NCBI RefSeq assembly: GCF_016862815.1
Contig: NZ_BONR01000002.1
Location: 186,001-250,000 of the forward strand
Length of the DNA: 64,000 nt
Source of the DNA: Demequina activiva
GTDB lineage: Bacteria > Actinomycetota > Actinomycetes > Actinomycetales > Demequinaceae
Direction: 5' to 3'
Shown here: in pieces, positions 34,256-44,205 of the stretch
How the letters are laid out: every line of letters starts with the position of its first letter
How positions within the stretch are numbered: position 1 is the stretch's first letter
Translations under genes and position numbers: made by a program
Notes under the pieces: model-generated
Databases searched by the model: none
What the model was told of the DNA's origin: nothing
What the model saw: the letters and a program-made list of their open reading frames with translations, nothing else

Positions 34256-35158
34256 CTAGGCGGACCGCGAGGGCGTGGGTGCGGCCCTCAGCAGGTAGTA
34301 CGCCGCCGCCGCCGCTGCGGTGAACACCGCCAGACCCGCGAGGTGGAGGGCGACCACGGCCTCCGGCAGCCCTGTGAAGTACTGGACGTAGCCGATCGCG
34401 CCCTGCGCGAGCGTCACGATGGCGAGCACCATCCACGCGCGACGCACCTCGTCGCGCTCGCCCACCGATCGGTCCCCGCGCACGCGCCAGATCAGCGCCG
34501 CCAGCACCACGATGAAGGCCCAGACCGATGCCGCGTGCACGCGCGCGATGAGCTCGGGGTCGAGGTCCAGGCGCTCGGTCGCGTCGATGTCGCCCGAGTG
34601 AGGCCCCGCGCCCGTGGTCAGGGCGCCCAGGAACAGGATCGCCGCGACCAGGACGGCCAGCAGCCGACGGTGCCAGGGCATCGGAGCTCCCGCGCGCTCC
34701 GGAGCGCGCCGGTACCTCAGCGCGAGCCACACGGCGTACCAGACCAGGACCGTGGACAGCAGCAGGTGGGGCGCGACCACCAGCGGGTGGAGCTGGACGA
34801 GCACGCTGATGCCGCCCACGACCGCCTGGATGATGACGCCGATGCCCGGCACCAGGCCGAACCATCTCAGCTCCGGCCGGCTGCGCCACACGGCGATCGC
34901 GACGCCCAGAGCCACCGCGACCAGCACGAAGGTCAGCAGGCGGTTGCCGAACTCCACGGCCGGGTGGAACCACTGCTCGGGGTGGAACTCAGGCGTGAAG
35001 CTGCCGGGCTCGCACTGCGGCCACGTCGAGCAGCCGAGCCCTGAGCCGGTGAGCCTCACCAGCCCGCCGGTCACGATGATGCCGCCCTGCGCGAGGATGT
35101 TGGCGATCGTGAAGCCGCGCCCGTGGCGCGCGATGAAGTCGAGGGGGCGTTGCAGCAC
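34256..35158 (-). CDS. ctaA: Heme A synthase (CtaA/COX15 family)
   Basis: This is a 300-residue membrane protein with about eight transmembrane helices. It oxidises the C8 methyl of heme O to make heme A for cytochrome aa3. The extracytoplasmic cysteine pair C43/C49 (LGCSTWPQC) of the actinobacterial/Bacillus CtaA type and heme-ligand histidines in the helices (for example VAPHLLLS, ARVHAASVW, ALHLAGL) are visible. The start is GTG at 35158 with TAGGAT (35170-35165) 6 nt upstream, so it is probably leaderless. It diverges from the suf operon. Confidence 0.93.
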   Translation of the reverse strand: MLQRPLDFIARHGRGFTIANILAQGGIIVTGGLVRLTGSGLGCSTWPQCEPGSFTPEFHPEQWFHPAVEFGNRLLTFVLVAVALGVAIAVWRSRPELRWFGLVPGIGVIIQAVVGGISVLVQLHPLVVAPHLLLSTVLVWYAVWLALRYRRAPERAGAPMPWHRRLLAVLVAAILFLGALTTGAGPHSGDIDATERLDLDPELIARVHAASVWAFIVVLAALIWRVRGDRSVGERDEVRRAWMVLAIVTLAQGAIGYVQYFTGLPEAVVALHLAGLAVFTAAAAAAYYLLRAAPTPSRSA

Positions 35159-35236
35159 CCCACAATCCTAAGCGGCGCCAGCAGAAGGCCGGGCCGACGT
35201 GCTCGCGGCGCGATGGCGCGACGAATTACGCAACAC

Positions 35237-35298
35237 TCAGGTAAGGCTTCCCTTGCTTGCCGGGAACTATTTGAGCAACGAGAATGTTGTCCTATCTG
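35237..35298 (+). promoter_or_regulatory. suf operon control region: IdeR/DtxR-like box, SufR-like operator, promoter
   Basis: TCAGGTAAGGCTTCCCTTG (35237-35255) matches the DtxR/IdeR iron-box consensus at 13 of 19 positions. Downstream, TTGAGC (35271-35276) and TATCTG (35293-35298) form a -35/-10 pair with a 16-nt spacer. Between them lies CAAC-N6-GTTG (35276-35289), identical to the cyanobacterial SufR consensus. A 36-nt leader and AGGAG follow before sufR. Iron and Fe-S status may both control the operon. Confidence 0.55.
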
Positions 35299-35334
35299 AA
35301 CCCCCCGACGACTCGACCGCGAGAGGAGTGAGCC

Positions 35335-35985
35335 ATGGCTGGAGACACCACCCGCGACCGGGTGCTGGGCCTCATCGCCTCCGCCGGCCCCATCACGGCC
35401 GCGACGCTCGCGCACGAGCTGGGCGTCACGCCCGCGGGAGTGCGGCGTCACCTGTCGGCGCTCTCCGACGATGCGCTCATCACCGAGCACGAGCAGCCCG
35501 GCACCCACGTGCGCGGACGCGGACGCCCGGCGAAGTCCTACGTCGCGACCACCGAGGGCCAGCGCTCACTCACGACGGCGTACTCGTCGGTCGCCGTCGA
35601 CGCGGTCGCGTTCATGCGCGAGCACGGTCAGCTCGACGAGTTCGTCGAGGCCAAGGCCGCCGAGCTCGAGATCCGCCTGCGCGCCTCGATGCCCCAGGAC
35701 GCATCCATGGGGGAGCGCGTCGACGCCCTGTCCAAGGCCCTGGCCGAGCAGGGCTTCGCGACCTCGGTGCGCCCCGGCCCCGGCGGCTTCACCCTTCAGC
35801 TGTGCCAGGGCCACTGCCCTGTGCAGTCCATCGCCGAAGAGGCCCCGGAGTGGTGCGAGGCGGAAGCCCGTGCCTTCTCCCGCGTCCTCGACGTCCACGT
35901 CCAGCGCCTGTCCACCCTGGCAGGCGGAGCCCACGTGTGCACCACCACCATCCCGGTCGCTGCGGTGACCACCAAGGAAGGATGA
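35335..35985 (+). CDS. sufR: SufR-type Fe-S cluster-sensing repressor
   Basis: This 216-residue DeoR-like winged-helix regulator has an N-terminal HTH ([25 protein letters not shown]) and C-terminal cluster-ligand cysteines C157, C161, C174 and C202 (CX3CX12CX27C), the mycobacterial SufR pattern. It represses the suf genes when loaded with a cluster. It starts at ATG 35335 after AGAGGAG and is first in the operon, so it is autoregulated, presumably through the CAAC-N6-GTTG site upstream. Confidence 0.93.
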   Translation: MAGDTTRDRVLGLIASAGPITAATLAHELGVTPAGVRRHLSALSDDALITEHEQPGTHVRGRGRPAKSYVATTEGQRSLTTAYSSVAVDAVAFMREHGQLDEFVEAKAAELEIRLRASMPQDASMGERVDALSKALAEQGFATSVRPGPGGFTLQLCQGHCPVQSIAEEAPEWCEAEARAFSRVLDVHVQRLSTLAGGAHVCTTTIPVAAVTTKEG

Positions 35986-35987
35986 CC

Positions 35988-37424
35988 ATGAGCACTCCCA
36001 CCGACAACGCCCCGGCCCAGACCGATGAGGAGATCATCGCGTCGATCGGCGGCTACGAGTACGGCTGGCACGACAACGATGCCGCGGGCGCGATCGCGCA
36101 GCGCGGCCTGTCCGAGGACGTCGTGCGCAACATCTCCGCGCTCAAGAGCGAGCCCGAGTGGATGCTGAACCAGCGCCTCAAGGGCCTCAAGCTGTTCGAC
36201 AAGAAGCCCATGCCCCACTGGGGATCGGACCTGTCCGGCATCCACTTCGACCAGATCAAGTACTTCGTGCGCTCCACGGAGAAGCAGGCTGCGACGTGGG
36301 ACGACCTGCCCGAGGACATCAAGGCGACGTACGACAAGCTGGGCATCCCGGAGGCGGAGAAGCAGCGCCTCGTGTCCGGCGTCGCCGCTCAGTACGAGTC
36401 CGAGGTCGTGTACCACCAGATCCGCGAGGACCTGGAGGAGCAGGGCGTCATCTTCATGGACACCGACACCGCGCTGCGCGAGCACCCGGAGCTGTTCGAG
36501 CAGTACTTCGGCACCGTGATCCCTGCCGGTGACAACAAGTTCGCCGCGCTCAACACGGCCGTGTGGTCGGGCGGCTCGTTCGTCTACGTCCCCCCGGGCG
36601 TCCACGTCGACATCCCGCTGCAGGCCTACTTCCGCATCAACACGGAGAACATGGGCCAGTTCGAGCGCACGCTGATCATCGCTGACGAGGGCTCCTACGT
36701 CCACTACGTCGAGGGCTGCACCGCGCCCATCTACAGCTCCGACTCGCTGCACTCCGCGGTGGTCGAGATCATCGTCAAGAAGAACGCCCGAGTGCGCTAC
36801 ACGACCATCCAGAACTGGTCGAACAACGTGTACAACCTGGTCACCAAGCGCGCCACGGCCGCCGAGGGAGCGACCATGGAGTGGGTCGACGGCAACATCG
36901 GCTCCAAGGTCACCATGAAGTACCCGGCGATCTTCATGCTGGGCGAGCACGCCCGCGGCGAGACCCTGTCGATCGCCTTCGCGGGCGAGGGCCAGCACCA
37001 GGACGCGGGCGCCAAGATGGTGCACGCTGCTCCCAACACCTCGAGCTCGATCGTCTCCAAGTCGGTCGCACGCGGCGGCGGGCGCACGTCCTACCGCGGC
37101 CTGGTGCAGGTGCTCGAGGGTGCCAAGAACTCCCGGTCGAACGTGCTGTGCGACGCGCTGCTCGTCGACCAGATCAGCCGCTCCGACACCTACCCGTACG
37201 TCGACGTCCGCGAGGACGACGTCCACATGGGTCACGAGGCGACCGTCTCGAAGGTGTCCGAGGACCAGCTGTTCTACCTCATGTCCCGAGGCATGGACGA
37301 GACCGAGGCCATGGCCATGATCGTGCGCGGGTTCGTCGAGCCCATCGCGCGCGAGCTGCCCATGGAGTACGCACTCGAGCTGAACCGCCTCATCGAACTG
37401 CAGATGGAAGGAAGTGTCGGTTGA
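35988..37424 (+). CDS. sufB: Fe-S cluster scaffold complex subunit SufB
   Basis: SufB is the scaffold subunit of the SufBC2D complex on which Fe-S clusters are assembled. The 478-residue protein shows the family beta-helix (for example [44 protein letters not shown]) and the C-terminal [23 protein letters not shown] segment. No intein is present, unlike in some mycobacteria. Two ATGs are in frame: 35982 overlaps the sufR stop and 35988 sits 6 nt after AAGGAAGG; I use 35988. Confidence 0.96.
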   Translation: MSTPTDNAPAQTDEEIIASIGGYEYGWHDNDAAGAIAQRGLSEDVVRNISALKSEPEWMLNQRLKGLKLFDKKPMPHWGSDLSGIHFDQIKYFVRSTEKQAATWDDLPEDIKATYDKLGIPEAEKQRLVSGVAAQYESEVVYHQIREDLEEQGVIFMDTDTALREHPELFEQYFGTVIPAGDNKFAALNTAVWSGGSFVYVPPGVHVDIPLQAYFRINTENMGQFERTLIIADEGSYVHYVEGCTAPIYSSDSLHSAVVEIIVKKNARVRYTTIQNWSNNVYNLVTKRATAAEGATMEWVDGNIGSKVTMKYPAIFMLGEHARGETLSIAFAGEGQHQDAGAKMVHAAPNTSSSIVSKSVARGGGRTSYRGLVQVLEGAKNSRSNVLCDALLVDQISRSDTYPYVDVREDDVHMGHEATVSKVSEDQLFYLMSRGMDETEAMAMIVRGFVEPIARELPMEYALELNRLIELQMEGSVG

Positions 37425-38602
37425 CCACCACCGATCACTCGCAGGCCACCGCTGACGCCGCCCACACCGACGGCGTCGTCGTCCCCCAGGGCTCGCGCGG
37501 CGAGCGCTTCACGTCCTTCGACGTGGACGCATTCGAGCAGCCGGGTCCCCGTGACGAGGACTACCGGTTCTCGGCGCTGCGCGACCTCGCGCCGGTGCTC
37601 GACGAGGCCGCCGCCCCCGCGGACGGCGCGTCCGTCGAGGTGACGGCGCCGCAGGGCGTCGTCGTGGGCGAGCTCGCCCAGGGCGAGGCTCCGCGCGGCA
37701 CCGTGCTCGTCCCGGAGGACCGCATCGCGGCGATCGCGTCCGCTGGCACCGAGCGCGCGACGCACGTCGCGATCCCGGCCGATGCGCAGCTCACCGATCC
37801 GATTCGTGTCGCCATCACCGGTCGCGAGCGCTCCCGCTCGCACCTGGTGATCGAGGCGGGCACTCACAGCGAGGCGACCGTCATCCTCGAGCACCGCGGC
37901 ACCGGCGCGCACGCCGGCAACGTCGAGGTCATCATGGGTGACGGCTCGCAGCTCAAGGTCGTGAGCCTGCAGCAGTGGGACGACGACGCCGTGCACGCGG
38001 GCACCCACCACGCCCGCGTGGGCCGCGACGCGACCTACAAGCACGTCGCGGTGTCGCTGGGCGGCAAGGCGGTGCGCCTGGCCGTGACGGCCGAGTACGG
38101 CGGCACCGGCGGCTCCGCCGAGCTGCTGGGCCTGTACTACTCGGACGCCGGTCAGCACCTCGAGCACCGGACGTTCATCGACCACAACGCTCCCCAGTGC
38201 CACTCGAACGTCGCCTACAAGGGCGCGCTCGCAGGCAAGACGGCACGCACCGTGTGGATCGGCGACGTCCTGATCCGCGCCGCGGCCGAGGGCACGGACA
38301 CCTACGAGCTCAACCGCAACCTCGTCCTGACGGACGGCGCGCGCGCGGACTCGGTGCCCAACCTCGAGATCGAGACCGGTGAGATCGAAGGGGCGGGCCA
38401 CGCTTCCGCGACCGGTCGCTTCGACGACGAGCAGATGTTCTATTTGCGCTCGCGCGGCATCCCCGAGGACCGCGCGCGCAAGCTCGTGGTGCGAGGCTTC
38501 TTCGCGGACCTGATCCAGCAGATCGGCGTCCCCGAGGTCGAGGCCGGGCTCATGCAGGAGATCGACAAGGAGCTCGAGCACTTCTCGGAGGAGCCGGCGT
38601 GA
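37421..38602 (+). CDS. sufD: Fe-S cluster assembly protein SufD
   Basis: SufD, a SufB paralogue, pairs with SufB and SufC in the scaffold complex. The 393-residue protein carries the family C-terminus ([27 protein letters not shown]) and the SPGAEVGH-like beta-helix region. The only start that fits is a TTG at 37421 overlapping the sufB stop (TTGA), preceded by a strong GGAAGGAAG ribosome site. It overlaps the following Rieske gene by GTGA. Confidence 0.94.
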   Translation: MTTTDHSQATADAAHTDGVVVPQGSRGERFTSFDVDAFEQPGPRDEDYRFSALRDLAPVLDEAAAPADGASVEVTAPQGVVVGELAQGEAPRGTVLVPEDRIAAIASAGTERATHVAIPADAQLTDPIRVAITGRERSRSHLVIEAGTHSEATVILEHRGTGAHAGNVEVIMGDGSQLKVVSLQQWDDDAVHAGTHHARVGRDATYKHVAVSLGGKAVRLAVTAEYGGTGGSAELLGLYYSDAGQHLEHRTFIDHNAPQCHSNVAYKGALAGKTARTVWIGDVLIRAAAEGTDTYELNRNLVLTDGARADSVPNLEIETGEIEGAGHASATGRFDDEQMFYLRSRGIPEDRARKLVVRGFFADLIQQIGVPEVEAGLMQEIDKELEHFSEEPA

Positions 38603-38952
38603 CCAGCACCGTAGTGGCCTCTCTCGCCGACCTGGCGCCCGGCTCCGCGATGACCGTCATGGTCACCTCTGACAGCGGCGCGACCGTGCCCGTCGCGCTC
38701 GTGCGCGAGTCCGGGGGCGATGTGTACGCGATCGGCGACACCTGCACCCACGGAGAGGTCTCGCTCGGCGAGGGCGATGTCGAGGGCCACGAGGTCGAAT
38801 GCTGGGCGCACGGCGGCCGCTTCGACGTCCGCTCGGGCGACGCCACCGAACTTCCGGCCATGGAGCCGGTCCCTGTGTACTCCGTGTCCATCGTCGACGG
38901 CGCCATCGCCGTCGACGTGGACGCGAACATTGCTGTGACGAAGGAGAACTGA
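38599..38952 (+). CDS. Rieske-type [2Fe-2S] ferredoxin in the suf operon
   Basis: This 117-residue soluble Rieske protein has both ligand pairs visible: CTHGEVSL (Cys and His) and CWAHGGRF (Cys and His). It resembles the ferredoxin component of non-heme oxygenases and is common between sufD and sufC in actinobacteria; it may supply electrons or serve as a client of the machinery. It starts at GTG 38599 overlapping sufD, and its stop overlaps the sufC ATG by one base. Confidence 0.92.
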   Translation: MTSTVVASLADLAPGSAMTVMVTSDSGATVPVALVRESGGDVYAIGDTCTHGEVSLGEGDVEGHEVECWAHGGRFDVRSGDATELPAMEPVPVYSVSIVDGAIAVDVDANIAVTKEN

Positions 38953-39707
38953 TGACCACTCTTGAGATCAAGAACCTCCACGTGAGCGTGGACACCCCCG
39001 AAGGCACCAAGCAGATCCTGAAGGGCGTGGACCTGACTATCCGCTCGGGCGAGACGCACGCCATCATGGGCCCCAACGGATCCGGGAAGTCGACACTGGC
39101 GTACTCGGTCGCTGGCCACCCCAAGTACACGATCACCGACGGTGAGGTGCTGCTGGACGGCGAGAACGTGCTCGAGATGAGCGTGGACGAGCGTGCCAAG
39201 GCGGGCCTGTTCCTCGCCATGCAGTACCCCGTGGAGGTCCCCGGGGTCTCGGTGTCGAACTTCCTGCGCACCGCCAAGACCGCGATCGACGGCGAGGCTC
39301 CCAAGCTGCGCACGTGGGTCAAGGAGGTCAAGGGCTCGATGGAGAACCTCCGCATGGACGCCTCGTTCGCCGAGCGCAACGTCAACGAGGGCTTCTCCGG
39401 CGGTGAGAAGAAGCGCCACGAGATCCTTCAGATGGAGCTGCTGCAGCCCAAGATCGCGATCCTCGACGAGACCGACTCCGGTCTGGACGTCGACGCGCTG
39501 CGCATCGTCTCCGAGGGCGTGAACCGCGTCAAGGACAACACCGGGCTGGGCGTCATGCTCATCACGCACTACACGCGCATCCTGCGCTACATCAAGCCCG
39601 ACTTCGTCCACGTGTTCGTGAACGGCCGGGTCGCCGAGCAGGGCGGACCCGAGCTGGCCGAGCGCCTCGAGGCCGAGGGCTACGACCGCTTCCTGGTCGA
39701 GGCGTAA
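38952..39707 (+). CDS. sufC: Fe-S assembly ATPase SufC
   Basis: SufC is the ABC-type ATPase that drives conformational change of SufB-SufD during cluster assembly; it has no transport role. The 251-residue protein has Walker A GPNGSGKST, the Q-loop AMQYPVEVPGV, signature FSGGEKKRHEI, Walker B AILDETDSGLDVDAL and the H-loop THYTRIL. It is preceded by AAGGAG. Confidence 0.96.
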   Translation: MTTLEIKNLHVSVDTPEGTKQILKGVDLTIRSGETHAIMGPNGSGKSTLAYSVAGHPKYTITDGEVLLDGENVLEMSVDERAKAGLFLAMQYPVEVPGVSVSNFLRTAKTAIDGEAPKLRTWVKEVKGSMENLRMDASFAERNVNEGFSGGEKKRHEILQMELLQPKIAILDETDSGLDVDALRIVSEGVNRVKDNTGLGVMLITHYTRILRYIKPDFVHVFVNGRVAEQGGPELAERLEAEGYDRFLVEA

Positions 39708-39715
39708 CGATCGCG

Positions 39716-40990
39716 ATGCTCTCCTCCAGTCTGCGCGACGACTTCCCGCTCCTGACCCGCACGGTCAGGAACGGGAAGCCGCTCGTGTACCTGGACTCGG
39801 GGGCCACGGCCCAGAAGCCGCGCGCGGTGATCGATGCCGAGCGCGACTTCTACGAGCACCACAACGGTGCTGTGGGCCGCGGCGCTCACCTCCTCGCGGA
39901 GGAGGCCTCCGGCCTGTTCGAGGCGGCGCGCGGCGACGTGGCGACGCTGGTGGGTGCGCAGCACGAGGAGATCGTGTGGGCCGAGAACGCCACGGCGGCC
40001 CTCAACCTGGTCGCGAGCGGCATCGGCAATGCGTCCGCCGGCATCGGCGGCGAGGAGGCGGCGCGCTTCCGCATCGGCCCCGGCGACGAGATCTGCGTGA
40101 CCGAGGCCGAGCACCACGCGAACCTCGTGCCCTGGCAGGCGCTCGCGACCCGGACGGGCGCGACGCTGCGGTGGATCCCGGTCGACGATCACGGCCGCCT
40201 CGACCTGGACGACCTCGACGAGCTCGTGAACGAGCGCACCGCGGTGCTCGCGTTCACCCACGTGTCGAACCTGACGGGCGTCATCTCGCCCGTCGCGGCA
40301 CTCGTGGCCCGAGCCAAGGCCGTGGGCGCGCTCACGGTGCTGGACGGATGCCAGTCGGTGCCCCACCTGCCGGTGGACGTCGCTGCACTCGACGTGGACT
40401 TCATGGCGTTCAGCTCCCACAAGATGCTGGGCCCCACGGGGATCGGCGCGCTGTACGGCCGCAAGGAGCTGCTCGACGCGCTGCCGCCCAGCGTGTTCGG
40501 CGGCGGAGCCGTGAAGGTCGTCACGATGGAGACCACCAGCTGGCTCGACGCGCCGATGCGCTTCGAGGCCGGCTCGCAGCCCGTCGCCCAGGCGGTGGGC
40601 ATGGGCGCCGCGGCGCGCTACCTGATGGAGATCGGCATGGATCGCGTCGAGGCGCACGAGCGCGAGCTCGCCGCGCTGCTGCGTGGCGGCGTCGCGGACC
40701 TCCCCGGCATGCGGCTGCTCGGACCCGAGGGCGACGCGGACGCGCGCGACGTGATCGCGATCGCGGCCGTCTCGGTCGACGGCATCCACCCGCACGACGT
40801 GGGCCAGGTGCTCGACGACGCGGGCATCGCGGTGCGCGTGGGTCACCACTGCGCGCAGCCGCTTCACCGGCGCTTCGGCGTGACGGGCTCGACCCGCGCC
40901 AGCGCCCACGTGTACACGACCCCGGACGACGTGCGCGCCTTCACCGAGGCGCTCGCGACCGTCCCCGCATTCTTCGGAGTGAAGGCATGA
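39716..40990 (+). CDS. sufS: Cysteine desulfurase SufS
   Basis: SufS is a group II PLP-dependent desulfurase that takes sulfur from cysteine as a persulfide. In the 424-residue protein the PLP lysine is K236 (FSSHKMLGPTGIG) and the catalytic cysteine is C379 (VRVGHHCAQPLHRRFG). The short loop around the cysteine is the group II type that needs an activator, here SufU encoded next. It overlaps sufU by ATGA. Confidence 0.96.
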   Translation: MLSSSLRDDFPLLTRTVRNGKPLVYLDSGATAQKPRAVIDAERDFYEHHNGAVGRGAHLLAEEASGLFEAARGDVATLVGAQHEEIVWAENATAALNLVASGIGNASAGIGGEEAARFRIGPGDEICVTEAEHHANLVPWQALATRTGATLRWIPVDDHGRLDLDDLDELVNERTAVLAFTHVSNLTGVISPVAALVARAKAVGALTVLDGCQSVPHLPVDVAALDVDFMAFSSHKMLGPTGIGALYGRKELLDALPPSVFGGGAVKVVTMETTSWLDAPMRFEAGSQPVAQAVGMGAAARYLMEIGMDRVEAHERELAALLRGGVADLPGMRLLGPEGDADARDVIAIAAVSVDGIHPHDVGQVLDDAGIAVRVGHHCAQPLHRRFGVTGSTRASAHVYTTPDDVRAFTEALATVPAFFGVKA

Positions 40991-41448
40991 GCGCACTGGA
41001 GCAGATGTACCAGCAGGTGATCATGGATCACGCCCGTCAGGCCCATGGGCGCGGCCTGGTGGAGATCGAGCTGCCGCTGGTGGGGGAGTCCCACCAGGTC
41101 AACACCACCTGCGGCGACGAGATCCGCCTGCGCGTGGGCCTCGACGGCGACCGGATCGGAGCCGTGTCATGGGAGGGGCAGGGATGCTCGATCTCCCAGG
41201 CCTCGGTGTCCGTGCTGAGCGAGCTGGTCGAGGGCGAGAGCCTCGAGGAGGCGGACCGCACCATGGACGCGTTCCGCGACCTGATGCAGGCCAAGGGCGA
41301 GCCGTTGGACGATGACCGAGAGGACCTGCTCGGCGACGCGACCGCGTTCGTCGGAGTGGGCAAGTACCCGGCGCGCATCAAGTGCGCCATGCTGGGATGG
41401 ATGGCGTTCAAGGACGCGGTCATCCAGGCACGAAAGGACCAGCCATGA
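40987..41448 (+). CDS. sufU: SufU zinc-dependent sulfur acceptor
   Basis: SufU accepts the persulfide from SufS. The 153-residue IscU-like protein carries the three conserved cysteines in NTTCGDEI, GQGCSISQAS and ARIKCAMLGW, with the SufU-specific insertion between the second and third. The aspartate before the last half (D in CGDE) completes the zinc site. It is coupled to sufS and to the next gene by ATGA overlaps. Confidence 0.95.
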   Translation: MSALEQMYQQVIMDHARQAHGRGLVEIELPLVGESHQVNTTCGDEIRLRVGLDGDRIGAVSWEGQGCSISQASVSVLSELVEGESLEEADRTMDAFRDLMQAKGEPLDDDREDLLGDATAFVGVGKYPARIKCAMLGWMAFKDAVIQARKDQP

Positions 41449-41771
41449 CCGAGACTCAGACCCCCGCCAACGCCGCGGACGTCGAAGAGGCGATGCGCGA
41501 CGTGATCGATCCCGAGCTGGGGATCAACGTCGTCGACCTCGGCCTCGTCTACGGCGTCGCGCTCGACGAGAACCAGCACGCCGTGATCGACATGACGCTC
41601 ACCTCGGCGGCGTGCCCGCTCACGGACGTCATCGAGGACCAGACCGGCCAGGCGCTCGACGGCGTGGTCGACGGCTTCCGCATCAACTGGGTGTGGATGC
41701 CGCCGTGGGGCCCGGACAAGATCACCGATGACGGCCGCGAGCAGCTGCGGGCGCTCGGCTTCAACGTCTGA
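41445..41771 (+). CDS. sufT: MIP18/DUF59 family Fe-S maturation protein SufT
   Basis: This is a 108-residue protein. MRDVIDPELGINVVDLGLVYGV is the DUF59/MIP18 signature, and the conserved cysteine lies in TSAACPLTDVIEDQ. SufT-like proteins help mature Fe-S enzymes under high demand. It ends the sufRBD-Rieske-CSUT operon. Its 3' end faces the convergent metallopeptidase gene 21 nt away. Confidence 0.93.
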   Translation: MTETQTPANAADVEEAMRDVIDPELGINVVDLGLVYGVALDENQHAVIDMTLTSAACPLTDVIEDQTGQALDGVVDGFRINWVWMPPWGPDKITDDGREQLRALGFNV

Positions 41772-41792
41772 GAAGGATGGTCGGAGCGCCGC

Positions 41793-42686
41793 TCAAGCGG
41801 CGTCGGTGAACACCCCGAACGCGTCGCAGGACGCTGCGCCCTGCTCGTAGCCGAGGATCACCGCCTCGCGGCGCTGCTGCGATGAGCCGTGCGTGAACGA
41901 GTGGGGCTCGACGTAGCCCTGGACGGTCTCCTGGATGCGATCGTCGCCCACGGCCTCGGCCGCCGCGAGGGCGTTGTCGAGCTGCTGGTCCGTGATGGGC
42001 TCGAGGAACGGGCGTCCGGTCTCGGGATCCTCCACGGTCGATGCCTCGCCGATCCAGTCGCCTGCGAGGCAGTCGGCCATCAGCTCGATCCTCACGCCGT
42101 CGGAGTCAGGTCCGGTCCCGGATCTGTCCGCGGCCTGCAGAGCCCCCGTGATGCTCTCGATGTGGTGGCCGTACTCATGGGCGATCACGTACAGCTGCGC
42201 AAGCGGGCCGTCTTCGAAGCCGTACGCCGCGAGGGCGTCCACGAAGCTCGTGTCGAGATACATCGTCGCGTCCACGGGGCAGTAGTACGGCCCGGTTGCC
42301 GCCGACGCGGCGCCGCAGCCTCCTGTGGTGGCCTCGTCGAACACGACGACCCCGGGCGGCGTGAAGGCGTGGCCCAGGCCGGGCAGCACGTCGCTCCAGT
42401 ACGCGTCGAGCGACTCGATCGCGCCGAGCACGCGACAGTCGTCGTACGCATTGGCGTCCGCACCGGTGGTGCAGCGCTCGGCGAACGCGGCCGCCGTGTC
42501 CGGGTCCTCGGCGCCTGCGCTCCCGCCCGAGGTGTCCAGATCCGCGGGGTCGCCGCCCAGCAGCACGTACGCCAGCACCAGGAGCAGCCCGCCCACGCCG
42601 CCGCCGATCGCGATGCCGCCGCCGCGACGGCGGCCGCGGCGCTGCACGCGAGACGGGTCCAGCCGAGCGCCGTCCCTGAAGGTCAT
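41793..42686 (-). CDS. YpfJ-like neutral zinc metallopeptidase, membrane-anchored
   Basis: This 297-residue protein has an arginine-rich cytoplasmic start, one membrane helix (about residues 24-43), then an extracytoplasmic domain with the zinc motif HEYGH at 170-174 and a downstream glutamate in RIELMADCLAG. Paired cysteines (such as C124/C136) suggest disulfides outside the cell. Substrate unknown. Its ATG overlaps the stop of the upstream ecfT gene, so it is transcribed with the biotin transporter genes although a link in function is not obvious. Confidence 0.87.
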   Translation of the reverse strand: MTFRDGARLDPSRVQRRGRRRGGGIAIGGGVGGLLLVLAYVLLGGDPADLDTSGGSAGAEDPDTAAAFAERCTTGADANAYDDCRVLGAIESLDAYWSDVLPGLGHAFTPPGVVVFDEATTGGCGAASAATGPYYCPVDATMYLDTSFVDALAAYGFEDGPLAQLYVIAHEYGHHIESITGALQAADRSGTGPDSDGVRIELMADCLAGDWIGEASTVEDPETGRPFLEPITDQQLDNALAAAEAVGDDRIQETVQGYVEPHSFTHGSSQQRREAVILGYEQGAASCDAFGVFTDAA

Positions 42687-43492
42687 GGTTGGCTCCGCGC
42701 GGGATCGCGGGGCCTCGCGTCGCTCGCGTGACCCGCGAGCAGCGCGAAGGCGTCCTCGCGAGACATCGACGATGCGGGCGGCACCACGCCTTCGCGCGGT
42801 CCCACAGCGGCGCCCGCGCGACCACGCCGGCGCCGCCTCGACGGCTGGCCCGGGGGAGCCGCGCGGCGGGATCGGCGCCTCTCGCGAGCCTCCTCCGCGA
42901 TGCCGCGCGCGTGCAGCGCCTGGCCCAGCTGCAGGGCGAAGCCCACGCTGCGCGTGGTCGTAGGGAACACCACGGCCCGCACCGAGCGATCGAGTCCGCG
43001 CGCACGGGCCGCCATGCGCGACTCCAGGTACAGCCGCGCCACCTCGGGTAGCGCCCGCAGCATGAGCGCGAACATCAGCCCGAGCGTCTCCGGCGGGAGC
43101 AGGAACCTGATGGGACGCGCGACGGCGGAGACGAAGTCGAGCATCGCCGCCATCGACGTCGAGCACGTCACGGCCAGCGCCAGCGCCACGATGCCGATGA
43201 GATCTGCGGCCACGTCGATCGCGCGTGCGTAGTCGCCGCGCCACACGTGCAGTCCCGAGCTGAGTCCCGCGACGGCCAGGGTGCCGAGCATCGCGTACAG
43301 CGTCGCCTTGGCCGGCGGCTCGGTCGACGCCAGGAGCAGCACGCACGCGCACATGATGCCCACCGAGGTCACCGGGTCGGACACGAGGACCGTGGTGATC
43401 GCCAGCGTGACGAGCAGGAGCACCTTGAACCAGGCCGGCGCGGCGTGCAGGGGAGTGCTGCGCGGCCGGTACAGGCCCAGCATGGAGATCAT
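42683..43492 (-). CDS. Energy-coupling factor transporter transmembrane protein EcfT (BioN-like)
   Basis: This 269-residue membrane protein has about five helices in its first 160 residues and the two EcfT coupling motifs as ARARGLD and ALHARGIAEEA (A-R-G type) that contact the ATPase. The C-terminal 80 residues are unusually Arg/Pro-rich and probably disordered. With the upstream ATPase and BioY it forms a dedicated biotin importer. It starts at ATG 43492, overlapping the ATPase gene stop. Confidence 0.9.
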   Translation of the reverse strand: MISMLGLYRPRSTPLHAAPAWFKVLLLVTLAITTVLVSDPVTSVGIMCACVLLLASTEPPAKATLYAMLGTLAVAGLSSGLHVWRGDYARAIDVAADLIGIVALALAVTCSTSMAAMLDFVSAVARPIRFLLPPETLGLMFALMLRALPEVARLYLESRMAARARGLDRSVRAVVFPTTTRSVGFALQLGQALHARGIAEEARERRRSRRAAPPGQPSRRRRRGRAGAAVGPREGVVPPASSMSREDAFALLAGHASDARPRDPARSQP

Positions 43493-44196
43493 GCGGAGGG
43501 CCGCCGCGAGACGCGGCCGAACATCAGGTCGCGATAGAAGGCGACGGCCTCGATCGGGGAGCCGTCGAACGCGACGCCACCGTCGTCGATCACCAGGGTG
43601 CGCTCGGCACGGGCGGCCGAGTCGAGATCATGGGTGACCTCGATGAGCTGCACCGGCAGCGAGCGCAGCAGCGAGCCCACGTGGGCCCGCCAGCGCAGGT
43701 CGAGCAGCGTGGTGGGCTCGTCCGCGATGAGGATGCGCGGCGTCACCGCGAGCACGCCCGCCAGGGCCAGGAGCTGGCGCTGGCCACCGCTGAGCGCGTT
43801 GACGGACACGTCCGCCCTGTCGCCCAGGCCGATCTCCTCGAGCGCTGCGAGCGCCGCATCGGCCCGCTCGTCCTTCTTGTCGATGGTGCGTCGCAGCGAC
43901 AGCATCACGTCCTCGATGGCCGTGGGCATGATGAGCTGGGCGGACGGGTCCGTGAAGAGGAATCCCACGATGCGGCGCACCTTGGGCCCGTGCCTGGCGA
44001 CGTCGAGCCCCTCGACCTCGACCGAGCCCTCCGACGGCAGCACCAGTCCATTGATGAGGCGCACCAGCGTGGACTTGCCGCCGCCGTTCGCGCCGATGAT
44101 GGAGATGTGGCGCTCCGTGAGCCGCAGGCTGGTGGGCTCGAGGATCGGCACCCCGGAGTCGGGCGCGACGACGGCCGCGTCCTTGAATTCGATCAT
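43489..44196 (-). CDS. Energy-coupling factor ABC ATPase (BioM-like)
   Basis: This 235-residue ATPase has Walker A GANGGGKST, Q-loop FTDPSAQLIMPT, signature ALSGGQRQLLALAGVLA, Walker B ILIADEPTTLLDL and the H-loop EVTHDLD. It is a single ATPase, implying a homodimer as in BioM. Besides co-transcription from bioY, TAGCCT (44208-44203) lies 6 nt before the ATG, overlapping the bioY stop, and could be a separate leaderless promoter. Confidence 0.9.
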   Translation of the reverse strand: MIEFKDAAVVAPDSGVPILEPTSLRLTERHISIIGANGGGKSTLVRLINGLVLPSEGSVEVEGLDVARHGPKVRRIVGFLFTDPSAQLIMPTAIEDVMLSLRRTIDKKDERADAALAALEEIGLGDRADVSVNALSGGQRQLLALAGVLAVTPRILIADEPTTLLDLRWRAHVGSLLRSLPVQLIEVTHDLDSAARAERTLVIDDGGVAFDGSPIEAVAFYRDLMFGRVSRRPSA

Positions 44197-44205
44197 GCCC
44201 CAAGG

